A stretch of 9,759 bases of DNA from Fidelibacterota bacterium. Its GTDB lineage: Bacteria; Fidelibacterota; Marinisomatia; Marinisomatales; J089. Below are positions 1-6,350 of this stretch, one piece after another. Within the stretch, counting starts at the first letter, position 1, and every line of letters begins with the position of its first letter. The position numbers were made by a program, and so were the translations under genes. The stretch lies in contig RFIZ01000290.1 in NCBI GenBank assembly GCA_003695105.1, positions 1-9,759 on the forward strand, written 5' to 3'. Under the pieces are notes generated by a model. The model was not told the DNA's origin. It saw only the letters and a program-made list of their open reading frames with translations, and did no database searches.

Positions 1-215
1 ATCCCAAGTATGTCATTGCCATGGGCAGTTGCGCCACCAGCGGCGGTCCCTACTGGCAATACGGTTATCACGTCCTGAAAGGAGTGGATTTGGTCGTTCC
101 GGTGGATGTGTACGTTCCCGGTTGCCCGCCGCGACCCGAAGCCCTCCTGGAGGGACTCATCAAATTACAGGAAAAAATCCGGCAGGACCGGCCCTTGACG
201 AAAACTTCGGTATGA
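1..215 (+). CDS. nuoB: NADH-quinone oxidoreductase subunit B, 3' end (NuoB, partial)
   Basis: This is the C-terminal 70 residues of NuoB; the first whole codon is at position 3 and the stop is TGA at 213-215. NuoB is the PSST-type subunit that holds the terminal cluster N2 and passes electrons to quinone at the NuoB/NuoD/NuoH interface. Two of the four expected N2 cysteines are visible: one in the GSCATSGGPY motif (codons near 27-56) and one in VPGCPPRPEALLEG (codons near 114-155). The paired Cys-Cys ligands of the family would lie upstream of the window. The frame also contains an internal ATG at 21, but the reading frame is open to the window edge and the family motif starts upstream of it, so that ATG is not the start. 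The stop overlaps the nuoC start (ATGA), which indicates translational coupling. The tail after the PGCPPRPE motif is short. Confidence 0.96.
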   Translation, partial: PKYVIAMGSCATSGGPYWQYGYHVLKGVDLVVPVDVYVPGCPPRPEALLEGLIKLQEKIRQDRPLTKTSV

Positions 216-724
216 TGAACGCCGCTGTAACCGAACAAATCCGGGAACGCTTTCCCCAGGCCCTGGCCGAAGGCAAGGGAGACCTGTTTGGCGAAACGGC
301 CGGGGAAGACTTTGTGGCCCTGGCGCCGGAGCCCTGGCTGGACGTGGCCCGCTGGCTCCGGGATGATCCGGCTCTGAAACTGGATTCCCTGCAATGCATT
401 ACGGGGGTGGATCTGGGACCGGAACAGCCGCTGGAAGTGCGCTACAACCTCCATTCCATGCTCCATCACCACCATGCCGAAATCCGGATCGTGGTTCCCC
501 GGGAAGATCCGGTCGTGCCCTCTGTGGCGGAAGTGTGGAAGATTGCCGACTGGTTCGAGCGGGAAGTCTATGATTTATTCGGGGTGACCTTTACCGGGCA
601 TCCCAATCTGAAACGGATTCTGCTGCCGGAAGACTGGGAGGGCTATCCCCTGCGGAAAGATTATACCGAACCGGAAACCTATCACGGGATCGTGGTCCCC
701 AAGGTGAAAACAGGATGGGAATAG
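212..724 (+). CDS. nuoC: NADH-quinone oxidoreductase subunit C (NuoC, 30 kDa type)
   Basis: This encodes a 170-residue hydrophilic subunit of the complex I peripheral arm, which packs against NuoD and carries no cofactor. The family signature is clear at residues 116-151: ERE-VYDLFGV-F-GHPNLKRIL-P-DWEG-PLRKDY. The C-terminus (KVKTGWE) ends just as nuoD begins. Two adjacent ATG codons (212 and 215) could start it. The one at 212 forms the ATGA overlap with the nuoB stop and is preferred; no strong Shine-Dalgarno sequence is visible, which suits coupled translation. The same frame stays open upstream to position 29, but that part lies inside nuoB and is a shadow. NuoC and NuoD are separate proteins here, unlike the fused NuoCD of E. 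coli. A run of histidines at residues 81-88 is unusual for this position. Confidence 0.96.
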   Translation: MMNAAVTEQIRERFPQALAEGKGDLFGETAGEDFVALAPEPWLDVARWLRDDPALKLDSLQCITGVDLGPEQPLEVRYNLHSMLHHHHAEIRIVVPREDPVVPSVAEVWKIADWFEREVYDLFGVTFTGHPNLKRILLPEDWEGYPLRKDYTEPETYHGIVVPKVKTGWE

Positions 725-1836
725 TTCACGGCGAAGAAATGGTCCTGAACATCGGACCGCAACATCCCAGCACCCACGGGGTGCTGCGGCTCCATGTCCA
801 GACCGACGGAGAGGTGGTCTCCCACATCGAACCGGTCATCGGTTACCTGCACCGCTGTTTCGAAAAACATTGTGAACACCTGACCTATGAACAGGTCATC
901 CCCTATACAGACCGCTGCGACTACATCGCCTCCATGAACAATAATTTCGGGTATGTTGTGGCCATGGAGGAATTTCTGGGAATTCAGGTACCGGAGCGGG
1001 TGGAATATATCCGGGTCATCATGGCGGAATTGAACCGGATTGCCAGCCATCTGATCGCCCTGGGAACCTATGGCCTGGATGTGGGAGCCTTTACCCCGTT
1101 TCTGTACATGTTCCGGGACCGGGAACGGATCCTGGATTTGTTTGAACTCACCTGTGGGGCCCGGCTGCTCTACAATTATATGTGGGTTGGAGGGCTGTCG
1201 CACGATTTACCGGTGGGATTTGTGGATGCCTGTTACCGTTTTCTGGATGATTTCGAACCGAACCTGAAGGAGTACCACGATCTCCTCATGTACAACAAGA
1301 TATTTATCGAGCGGACGGCCGACGTGGGAGTGCTGCCGGCCGAAGTGGCGATCCAGTATGGGGTGACGGGTCCCAACCTCCGTGGTTCCGGCGTCCAGTG
1401 GGATTTACGGAAGAATGAACCCTATTCCATTTACGATCGGTTCGATTTCGACATCCCCGTGGGCACCGGTCAGATGGGGAGTGTGGGGGACTGTTGGGAT
1501 CGCTACTGGGTCCGGGCCCAGGAGATGGCGGAAAGCGTAAAAATCATTCGCCAGGCCCTCCAGGACCTGCCGGCGGAAGGAAATGTCCATGAAGCGCTGC
1601 CCCGTAAGGTGCGGGCGCCGAAGGGTTCCATTTACAAACGGACCGAATCACCCCGGGGGGATCTGGGCTATTACATCATCAGTGACGGGAAGGGAACTCC
1701 CTTTCGGGTGAAGATGCGCTCCCCGGCCTTTACGGCCCTGAGTGTCCTCAGTGAAATTGCCAGCGGTTGGATGATTTCCGATGTGATTGCCATTCTGGGC
1801 AGTCTGGATATCGTTCTGGGAGAGATCGATCGATGA
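715..1836 (+). CDS. nuoD: NADH-quinone oxidoreductase subunit D (NuoD, 49 kDa type)
   Basis: This encodes a 373-residue subunit that forms most of the quinone-binding cavity with NuoB and NuoH. The N-terminal motif GPQHPSTHGVLRL sits at residues 14-26. His21 corresponds to the quinone-contacting histidine of the bovine 49 kDa subunit (His59), and Tyr70 in the motif RCDY corresponds to its quinone-binding tyrosine (Tyr108); the spacing of 49 residues is identical. The protein ends in SLDIVLGEIDR, the usual C-terminus of the family, so it is complete. The start at 715 overlaps nuoC by 10 bases and is preceded by AAGGTG (701-706) at 8 bases' spacing. Its stop overlaps the nuoH start. The family is distantly related to the large subunit of group 4 [NiFe] hydrogenases, but the sequence is typical NuoD. 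Confidence 0.97.
   Translation: MGIVHGEEMVLNIGPQHPSTHGVLRLHVQTDGEVVSHIEPVIGYLHRCFEKHCEHLTYEQVIPYTDRCDYIASMNNNFGYVVAMEEFLGIQVPERVEYIRVIMAELNRIASHLIALGTYGLDVGAFTPFLYMFRDRERILDLFELTCGARLLYNYMWVGGLSHDLPVGFVDACYRFLDDFEPNLKEYHDLLMYNKIFIERTADVGVLPAEVAIQYGVTGPNLRGSGVQWDLRKNEPYSIYDRFDFDIPVGTGQMGSVGDCWDRYWVRAQEMAESVKIIRQALQDLPAEGNVHEALPRKVRAPKGSIYKRTESPRGDLGYYIISDGKGTPFRVKMRSPAFTALSVLSEIASGWMISDVIAILGSLDIVLGEIDR
1818..1824 (+). promoter_or_regulatory. Ribosome binding site that fixes the nuoH start
   Basis: The sequence GGGAGAG lies 8 bases before the ATG at 1833. The nuoH frame is open further upstream to an ATG at 1767, but only the 1833 start has this site and the stop/start overlap with nuoD, and the encoded N-terminus then looks like a normal NuoH. 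Confidence 0.6.
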
Positions 1837-2915
1837 CGGTGGATCAAATCATCCGGTGGTTCCAATCCCTCTCCGGTTCCGGGGAGCAGGCCTGGATGTT
1901 CCTGGCGGCAGTGGTGATCACCGGGTTGCCCCTGTTTTTGGTGCTGGCCACCAACGCCATCGTGGCGGTGTATGTGGAACGAAAAGTATCAGCGTTCATG
2001 CAGGACCGGATCGGTCCCATGGGACAGGGGGCCGGTTTTCACGCCGGAAAGTGGGGCCTGCTCCAGACGGTGGCGGATGCCCTGAAACTGCTGTTGAAAG
2101 AAGATGTCATTCCGTCCGCCGCCGACCGAAAATTGTTTGTCCTGGCACCCTATATCATCTTCCTGGCTCCCTTCCTGGCGATTGCGGCCATTCCCTTTAA
2201 TCAAGTGCTCCAGGTGTCGGATCTCAATATCGGCGTATTTTATGTTCTGGCCATGGGATCTTTCGGTGTGATCGGCCTGATCCTGGCCGGCTGGGCCTCC
2301 GATAATAAATGGTCCCTCTACGGGGCCATGCGTTCGGCGGCACAGATCGTGAGTTATGAAATTCCCGCCGGCCTGAGCATCATCGCCGTGGTCATGCTGG
2401 TGGGATCCCTCAATCTCCAGCAGATCATTGAATTCCAGACCGGAACCCGCTGGGGCTTCCTGCCCAATTGGGTTGTCTTTCACAATCCGTTCAGTTTTCT
2501 GGCCTTTTTCATCTATTTCATCAGTTCGGTGGCGGAAGTGAACCGGACTCCCTTCGACATTCCGGAAGCCGAATCGGAACTGGTGGCCGGATTTCATACC
2601 GAGTATTCCGGGATGCGCTGGGCTCTCTTTTTCCTCAGTGAATACGCCAATATGTTAATCGTCACGGCGGTGGCGGTGATCGTGTTTTTGGGCGGCTGGA
2701 CCAGTCCCATTCCCGGACTGTTTGCCACCGCCGGCTGGGGCTTGTTCTGGTTCCTGTTCAAAATCGGGATTCTGATTCTGGTCATGATGTGGTTCCGGTG
2801 GACCTTTCCCCGGCTCCGGGTGGATCAACTGATGCATGTCTGCTGGAAAGTGTTCATCCCGCTGGCCATGCTCAATATTTTTGGCGTGGGCGTCTGGGCC
2901 CTGGGAGTCGGCTGA
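1833..2915 (+). CDS. nuoH: NADH-quinone oxidoreductase subunit H (NuoH, membrane anchor)
   Basis: This encodes a 360-residue polytopic membrane subunit (ND1 type) that anchors the peripheral arm and lines the quinone channel. The family signatures are present. Residues 48-60 read VERKVSAFMQDRI, followed by the GLLQTVADALKLLLKED stretch at 75-91. Residues 234-250 read AEVNRTPFDIPEAESEL, followed by the HTEYSGMRWALFFLSEYAN region at 255-273. These acidic loops are thought to couple quinone chemistry to proton movement. About eight hydrophobic segments can be seen. The start at 1833 overlaps the nuoD stop (ATGA). The gene directly follows nuoD, so nuoE, nuoF and nuoG are missing from their usual place. 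The loop after the first conserved motif (residues 61-75) departs from the widespread GPNRVGP form and is longer. Confidence 0.97.
   Translation: MTVDQIIRWFQSLSGSGEQAWMFLAAVVITGLPLFLVLATNAIVAVYVERKVSAFMQDRIGPMGQGAGFHAGKWGLLQTVADALKLLLKEDVIPSAADRKLFVLAPYIIFLAPFLAIAAIPFNQVLQVSDLNIGVFYVLAMGSFGVIGLILAGWASDNKWSLYGAMRSAAQIVSYEIPAGLSIIAVVMLVGSLNLQQIIEFQTGTRWGFLPNWVVFHNPFSFLAFFIYFISSVAEVNRTPFDIPEAESELVAGFHTEYSGMRWALFFLSEYANMLIVTAVAVIVFLGGWTSPIPGLFATAGWGLFWFLFKIGILILVMMWFRWTFPRLRVDQLMHVCWKVFIPLAMLNIFGVGVWALGVG
2903..2907 (+). promoter_or_regulatory. Ribosome binding site for nuoI
   Basis: GGGAG lies 9 bases upstream of the ATG at 2917 and inside the last codons of nuoH. It supports 2917 as the start rather than the in-frame ATG at 2836, which would add residues with no resemblance to NuoI. 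Confidence 0.5.
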
Positions 2916-2916
2916 C

Positions 2917-3495
2917 ATGAAACGGTGGCTGGTCAACATCTGGGAATCTGTCTCCACTCTTCTGATCGGGATGGGCATTACCTGGAGACACCTGCGCCGA
3001 ATCCGCAAAGGAAACGTCACCCTCCAGTATCCGGAGGAAACCTGGCCCCGTCCGGAACGTCTGATCGGATTCGATCATCAGCATTACAATGTCATTCGTT
3101 CCCGGCTGCATGTGGATATCGATGATTGTATCGGGTGTTTGAAATGTGAACGGGCCTGTCCGGTCAGTTGTATCAAGATTGAAACGGTTAAAGCCCCCAA
3201 GGAAGTGGATTTGGGACTCACGTCCCACGATACCAAAAAACGGCTCCTGGTCAAACGGTTCGACATCGATATGTCGGAATGCATGTATTGCAATCTCTGT
3301 ACCTACCCCTGTCCGGAGGAATGCATTTACATGACCGGCGGCCCCAATTCCCACAAACACCCTATCGACTATGAATTCAGCGAATACGACCGCAATAATC
3401 TCATTTACCGCTTTGCGGCCCTCAGTGACGAGGAGGTCGAACAGCGACTCCGGGTACCCGCTCCTCCGGTAACCAACGAGGCTTCCCATGACTGA
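2917..3495 (+). CDS. nuoI: NADH-quinone oxidoreductase subunit I (NuoI, 2[4Fe-4S])
   Basis: This encodes a 192-residue ferredoxin-like subunit (TYKY type) that carries clusters N6a and N6b and delivers electrons to N2 in NuoB. Two complete Cx2Cx2Cx3CP motifs are visible: cysteines 71, 74, 77 and 81, and cysteines 122, 125, 128 and 132. Both motifs have an additional cysteine four residues after the last ligand (Cys85 and Cys136). The N-terminus (residues 1-30) is an amphipathic/hydrophobic segment that sits on the membrane next to NuoH, as expected for the family. The linker between the motifs (residues 86-121) is longer than in E. coli-type proteins and contains DLGLTSHDTKKRLLVKRFD. It starts one base after the nuoH stop and overlaps nuoJ by 8 bases. 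If no NuoEFG module exists, this subunit would be the electron entry point for an external donor such as ferredoxin; that is inference. Confidence 0.97.
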   Translation: MKRWLVNIWESVSTLLIGMGITWRHLRRIRKGNVTLQYPEETWPRPERLIGFDHQHYNVIRSRLHVDIDDCIGCLKCERACPVSCIKIETVKAPKEVDLGLTSHDTKKRLLVKRFDIDMSECMYCNLCTYPCPEECIYMTGGPNSHKHPIDYEFSEYDRNNLIYRFAALSDEEVEQRLRVPAPPVTNEASHD

Positions 3496-3976
3496 AGTGA
3501 GTTTCCTTTTCATCTTACTATTGACGGTCGGGTCGGCCCTGGGTGTGGTCCTGAGCCGGAATCTGATTTATTCGGCTGTGTTCCTGCTTTTCACGTTGCT
3601 GGGAATCGCCGGGTTGTATGTTTTCCTGTGGGCCGATTTTCTGGCCGGTGTGCAAATCGCCATTTACATCGGTGGTATTCTGGTCCTGATTTTGTTTGGG
3701 ATTATGCTGACCCACAAGATCGTATCGGTGAATATTTCTCATTCCAGTCTTCAGCGGGGCGTGGGCGGGCTGCTGACCCTGGCCCTGATTGCCTTTCTCA
3801 GTTGGATCGCCCTGCGGACCCCCTGGCGGATGGTGTCTTCTCAGGAGCCGCTCCAAACCGTGGGCCGGATCGGACAGGAATTGATGACCAACTTCCTGCT
3901 GCCGTTTGAAGTGGCCAGTGTGTTGTTGCTGGGGGCTTTGATCGGCGCGGCTCTGCTTTCCCGGAGGGATACATGA
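3488..3976 (+). CDS. nuoJ: NADH-quinone oxidoreductase subunit J (NuoJ, ND6 type)
   Basis: This encodes a 162-residue membrane subunit with about five hydrophobic segments (roughly residues 5-22, 27-47, 53-74, 92-110 and 138-157). Segment three reads QIAIYIGGILVLILFGIML (residues 56-74) and matches the conserved helix that contains the pi-bulge and Tyr (here Tyr60), which is thought to gate coupling between the quinone cavity and the antiporter-like subunits. The start at 3488 overlaps nuoI by 8 bases and is preceded by GAGG (3478-3481) at 6 bases' spacing. The stop overlaps the nuoK start. Overall sequence conservation in this family is low, so identification rests on the third helix, topology, length and gene order. 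Confidence 0.95.
   Translation: MTEVSFLFILLLTVGSALGVVLSRNLIYSAVFLLFTLLGIAGLYVFLWADFLAGVQIAIYIGGILVLILFGIMLTHKIVSVNISHSSLQRGVGGLLTLALIAFLSWIALRTPWRMVSSQEPLQTVGRIGQELMTNFLLPFEVASVLLLGALIGAALLSRRDT
3963..3968 (+). promoter_or_regulatory. Strong ribosome binding site for nuoK
   Basis: GGAGGG lies 4 bases before the ATG at 3973, inside the last codons of nuoJ. It is the best match to the anti-Shine-Dalgarno consensus seen at any gene start in the window. Confidence 0.65.
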
Positions 3977-4281
3977 CGCATTCCCTCTCCATCTATCTGC
4001 TTGTAGCGGCCATCCTGTTCGGGTTGGGAGTCTATGCCATCATGACCCGCCGGAATGCCATCGCCATTCTCATGGGAGTGGAACTGGTGTTGAACGCAGC
4101 CAACTTGAATTTTGTGGCCTTTGCCCGCTTTGGCGGAATGAACAGCAGCGGACATGTATTTGCCCTGTTCGTCATTGTCCTGGCAGCGGCCGAGGCCGCC
4201 GTGGCGCTGGCGATCATCATCAACCTGTACCATAATCTCCACACCATCAACGTGGAAGAAGCCAGTACGCTGAAACAATGA
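3973..4281 (+). CDS. nuoK: NADH-quinone oxidoreductase subunit K (NuoK, ND4L type)
   Basis: This encodes a 102-residue, three-helix membrane subunit, the usual family length. The first helix follows MTHSLSIYLLVAAILFGLGV. The second contains NAIAILMGVELVLNAANLN with Glu37, and the third contains VIVLAAAEAAVALA with Glu74. These correspond to the two buried glutamates (Glu36 and Glu72 in E. coli) needed for proton transfer between the E-channel and NuoN. It overlaps both neighbours by ATGA junctions (3973-3976 with nuoJ and 4278-4281 with nuoL). Confidence 0.97.
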   Translation: MTHSLSIYLLVAAILFGLGVYAIMTRRNAIAILMGVELVLNAANLNFVAFARFGGMNSSGHVFALFVIVLAAAEAAVALAIIINLYHNLHTINVEEASTLKQ

Positions 4282-6320
4282 ACATTTTCATCCAATACGG
4301 CCTGGCCATTTATCTCCTCCCCCTGGCGGCGTTTCTGATCCAAATTTTCTGGGGACGGCGCCTGCCCCGAAAGGGGGACTGGGTCTCCATCGGAGCCGTT
4401 CTGCTGACCCTGGTTCTGTCCACGGCCATGCTGGCCAGTCTGCTTTTGGACCTCAACCCCGACTTCCACCAGGAGGCGTCCTTCACCTGGCTGGATCTGG
4501 GACGTTTTCAGATCCGGGTGGGCTTCCTGATGGACACGGTGACGGTGATCATGCTGTTCGTGGTGGCCCTCATTTCCAGCGCTTCCCACATCTTTTCCAT
4601 CAAATACATGGAAGGGGATCCGGCCTATTCCCGGTATTATGCCTATCTGTCTCTATTCACCTTCTCCATGAACGGCATCGTGCTGTCCAATAACCTGTTG
4701 CTGCTCTATGTGAGCTGGGAACTGGTGGGTCTCAGTTCGTATCTCCTGATCGGATTCTGGTATGAAAAACCGTCGGCGGCCCTGGCGGGCATGAAGGCCT
4801 TTTTGACCAACCGGGTGGGAGATATCGGCTTTTTCATCGGCATTCTGCTGATGTTCACCGCCACCGGATCCTTTCTCTACCGGGATATGTTTGCCGGAGT
4901 GGCCGCCGGCACTATTGCGGGCACGACCCTCACTCTGGCCGGTATCGGACTTTTCATGGGAGCCGTGGGAAAATCATCCCAGGTCCCCCTGCATATTTGG
5001 TTGCCGGATGCTATGGAAGGTCCCACGCCGGTTTCGGCCCTGATGCATGCCGCCACCATGGTCGCGGCCGGGGTCTTCATGATGGTGCGGTTCTTTCCGA
5101 TTTTGACGCCGGATGCCCTGTTGGTGGTCGCTTATATCGGTGGGATTACGGCCCTGTTTGCCTCCCTGATCGCCATTACCCAGACGGACATCAAAAAAGT
5201 GCTGGCCTATTCCACCGTGTCCCAGCTGGGATATATGATCCTGGCGGTGGGGACCGGAGCCTATGTGGCGGCTTTTTTCCACCTGGTGACCCACGCCGTC
5301 TTCAAATCCAATCTTTTTTACGGTTCCGGTAGCGTGATTCATGCCATGCATCACGGTTTGGAGCGGACGCACCGGCATGATCTGGATCCCCAGGATATGC
5401 GGAATATGGGTGGATTGAAAGCCAAATTACCGCTCACCTACTGGTCGATGGTGGCCAGTACCCTGGCCATTGCCGGAATTCCCTTTTTCTCCGGCTTTTT
5501 ATCCAAGGATCAGATTCTGGCGGGAACCCTGGCCTTTGCCGAGCACCATCCCGTCCATTTTCTGCTGCCGGTGTTCGGTTTCGGCGCCGCCCTGATCACA
5601 GCCTTTTACATGACTCGACTGATTTTCCTTACATTCCATCAGGAACCGCGCCACCCGGAGGTCTTCGCCCAGATTCAACGGGCCCCCTTCGAAATGGCTC
5701 TGCCCCTGACGATTCTGGGTACCGGCAGTCTGTATGTGTTTTACACTCTCCCTTCGGTCAATCCTTTCGGGGGGGAAGGCTGGTTCCAGCGTCTGGTGGA
5801 GGCCCGGGATTCCCTGGCCGGGGGACCGGCGGCCGACTGGATGGCAGAGCAAATGCACCATGCCCATCTGCCCACCATGATTCTTTCCATTGCGGTGGCT
5901 CTGGCGGGTCTGGTTCTGGGCTGGCTGATGTACGGCAGTCGACGGATCTCAGCCGAGGCACTGGCCCGGCGTTTTCCCCGGCTCCATGATCTGTCCTATC
6001 ACAAATTTTATGTAGATGAACTCTACGCCAAACTCTTGTACGACCCGCTGCTGAAACTGGCGGATTTCGTGGGCTGGCTGGATTGGGATTGGTACGATAA
6101 AAAAATTATCGACGGCTTTGGCCGCTGGACGACCCGCATCGCCCGCTGGGTGGGAACAGCGGATTATGACGGATTGGATCAGGGGTTGGTGGACGGCGTG
6201 GGCCGGACCCTGCGGGCTGTGGGGGGCGGTATGCAGCGGCTCCAGACCGGCCGCATCCAAAATTACATTCTCCTGGCTACGGCCGGAGTGATCATCATTC
6301 TGTTGAGTCAGGTGTTTTGA
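4278..6320 (+). CDS. nuoL: NADH-quinone oxidoreductase subunit L (NuoL, ND5 type)
   Basis: This encodes a 680-residue distal antiporter-like subunit with a C-terminal lateral-helix extension; E. coli NuoL is about 613 residues. The Mrp-type proton channel residues are in place: Glu148 in VSWELVGLSSYLLIGFW, Lys232 in GKSSQVPLHIWLPDAMEGPT, His338 and Lys343 in HLVTHAVFK, and Lys410-Asp411 in FLSKDQIL. After the core (to about residue 555) comes the conserved YHKFYVDELY segment (574-583), then a long amphipathic region, then the RLQTGRIQNY motif (654-663) and a final hydrophobic helix (664-680) that anchors the lateral helix. The lateral region holds two similar segments (607-616 and 634-643). 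The residues after Lys343 (SNLFYGSGSV) differ from the common ALLFL form. The start overlaps the nuoK stop. A 30-base gap follows. Confidence 0.97.
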   Translation: MNIFIQYGLAIYLLPLAAFLIQIFWGRRLPRKGDWVSIGAVLLTLVLSTAMLASLLLDLNPDFHQEASFTWLDLGRFQIRVGFLMDTVTVIMLFVVALISSASHIFSIKYMEGDPAYSRYYAYLSLFTFSMNGIVLSNNLLLLYVSWELVGLSSYLLIGFWYEKPSAALAGMKAFLTNRVGDIGFFIGILLMFTATGSFLYRDMFAGVAAGTIAGTTLTLAGIGLFMGAVGKSSQVPLHIWLPDAMEGPTPVSALMHAATMVAAGVFMMVRFFPILTPDALLVVAYIGGITALFASLIAITQTDIKKVLAYSTVSQLGYMILAVGTGAYVAAFFHLVTHAVFKSNLFYGSGSVIHAMHHGLERTHRHDLDPQDMRNMGGLKAKLPLTYWSMVASTLAIAGIPFFSGFLSKDQILAGTLAFAEHHPVHFLLPVFGFGAALITAFYMTRLIFLTFHQEPRHPEVFAQIQRAPFEMALPLTILGTGSLYVFYTLPSVNPFGGEGWFQRLVEARDSLAGGPAADWMAEQMHHAHLPTMILSIAVALAGLVLGWLMYGSRRISAEALARRFPRLHDLSYHKFYVDELYAKLLYDPLLKLADFVGWLDWDWYDKKIIDGFGRWTTRIARWVGTADYDGLDQGLVDGVGRTLRAVGGGMQRLQTGRIQNYILLATAGVIIILLSQVF

Positions 6321-6340
6321 CGGACGAAACCCTTTTCATG

Positions 6341-6346
6341 AAGGTG
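6341..6346 (+). promoter_or_regulatory. Ribosome binding site for nuoM
   Basis: AAGGTG lies 4 bases before the ATG at 6351, in the 30-base gap after nuoL. This gap is the longest non-coding stretch in the window. A three-codon ORF (6338-6349, Met-Lys-Val-stop) overlaps the site; its significance is doubtful. Confidence 0.5.
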
Positions 6347-6350
6347 TGAG

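Noticed and set aside
29..211. Upstream extension of the nuoC frame
   Set aside because: It overlaps nuoB almost completely and encodes an arginine- and proline-rich segment not seen in NuoC; the ATG at 212 with the ATGA overlap is the natural start.
1823..1835. Tandem GATCGATCGATGA at the nuoD/nuoH junction
   Set aside because: It is only about three ATCG-like units and encodes the conserved EIDR end of NuoD, so coding constraint explains it. A role for GATC methylation cannot be supported from this window.
1989..2597. Open frame on the - strand opposite nuoH (202 codons)
   Set aside because: It is a shadow frame with no family motif, opposite a clear NuoH.
6321..6350. Possible hairpin or promoter in the nuoL-nuoM gap, including the palindrome TTCATGAA and a Met-Lys-Val mini-ORF
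   Set aside because: The stem is too short to act as a terminator, no promoter boxes are recognisable, and the gap is explained by the nuoM ribosome binding site.
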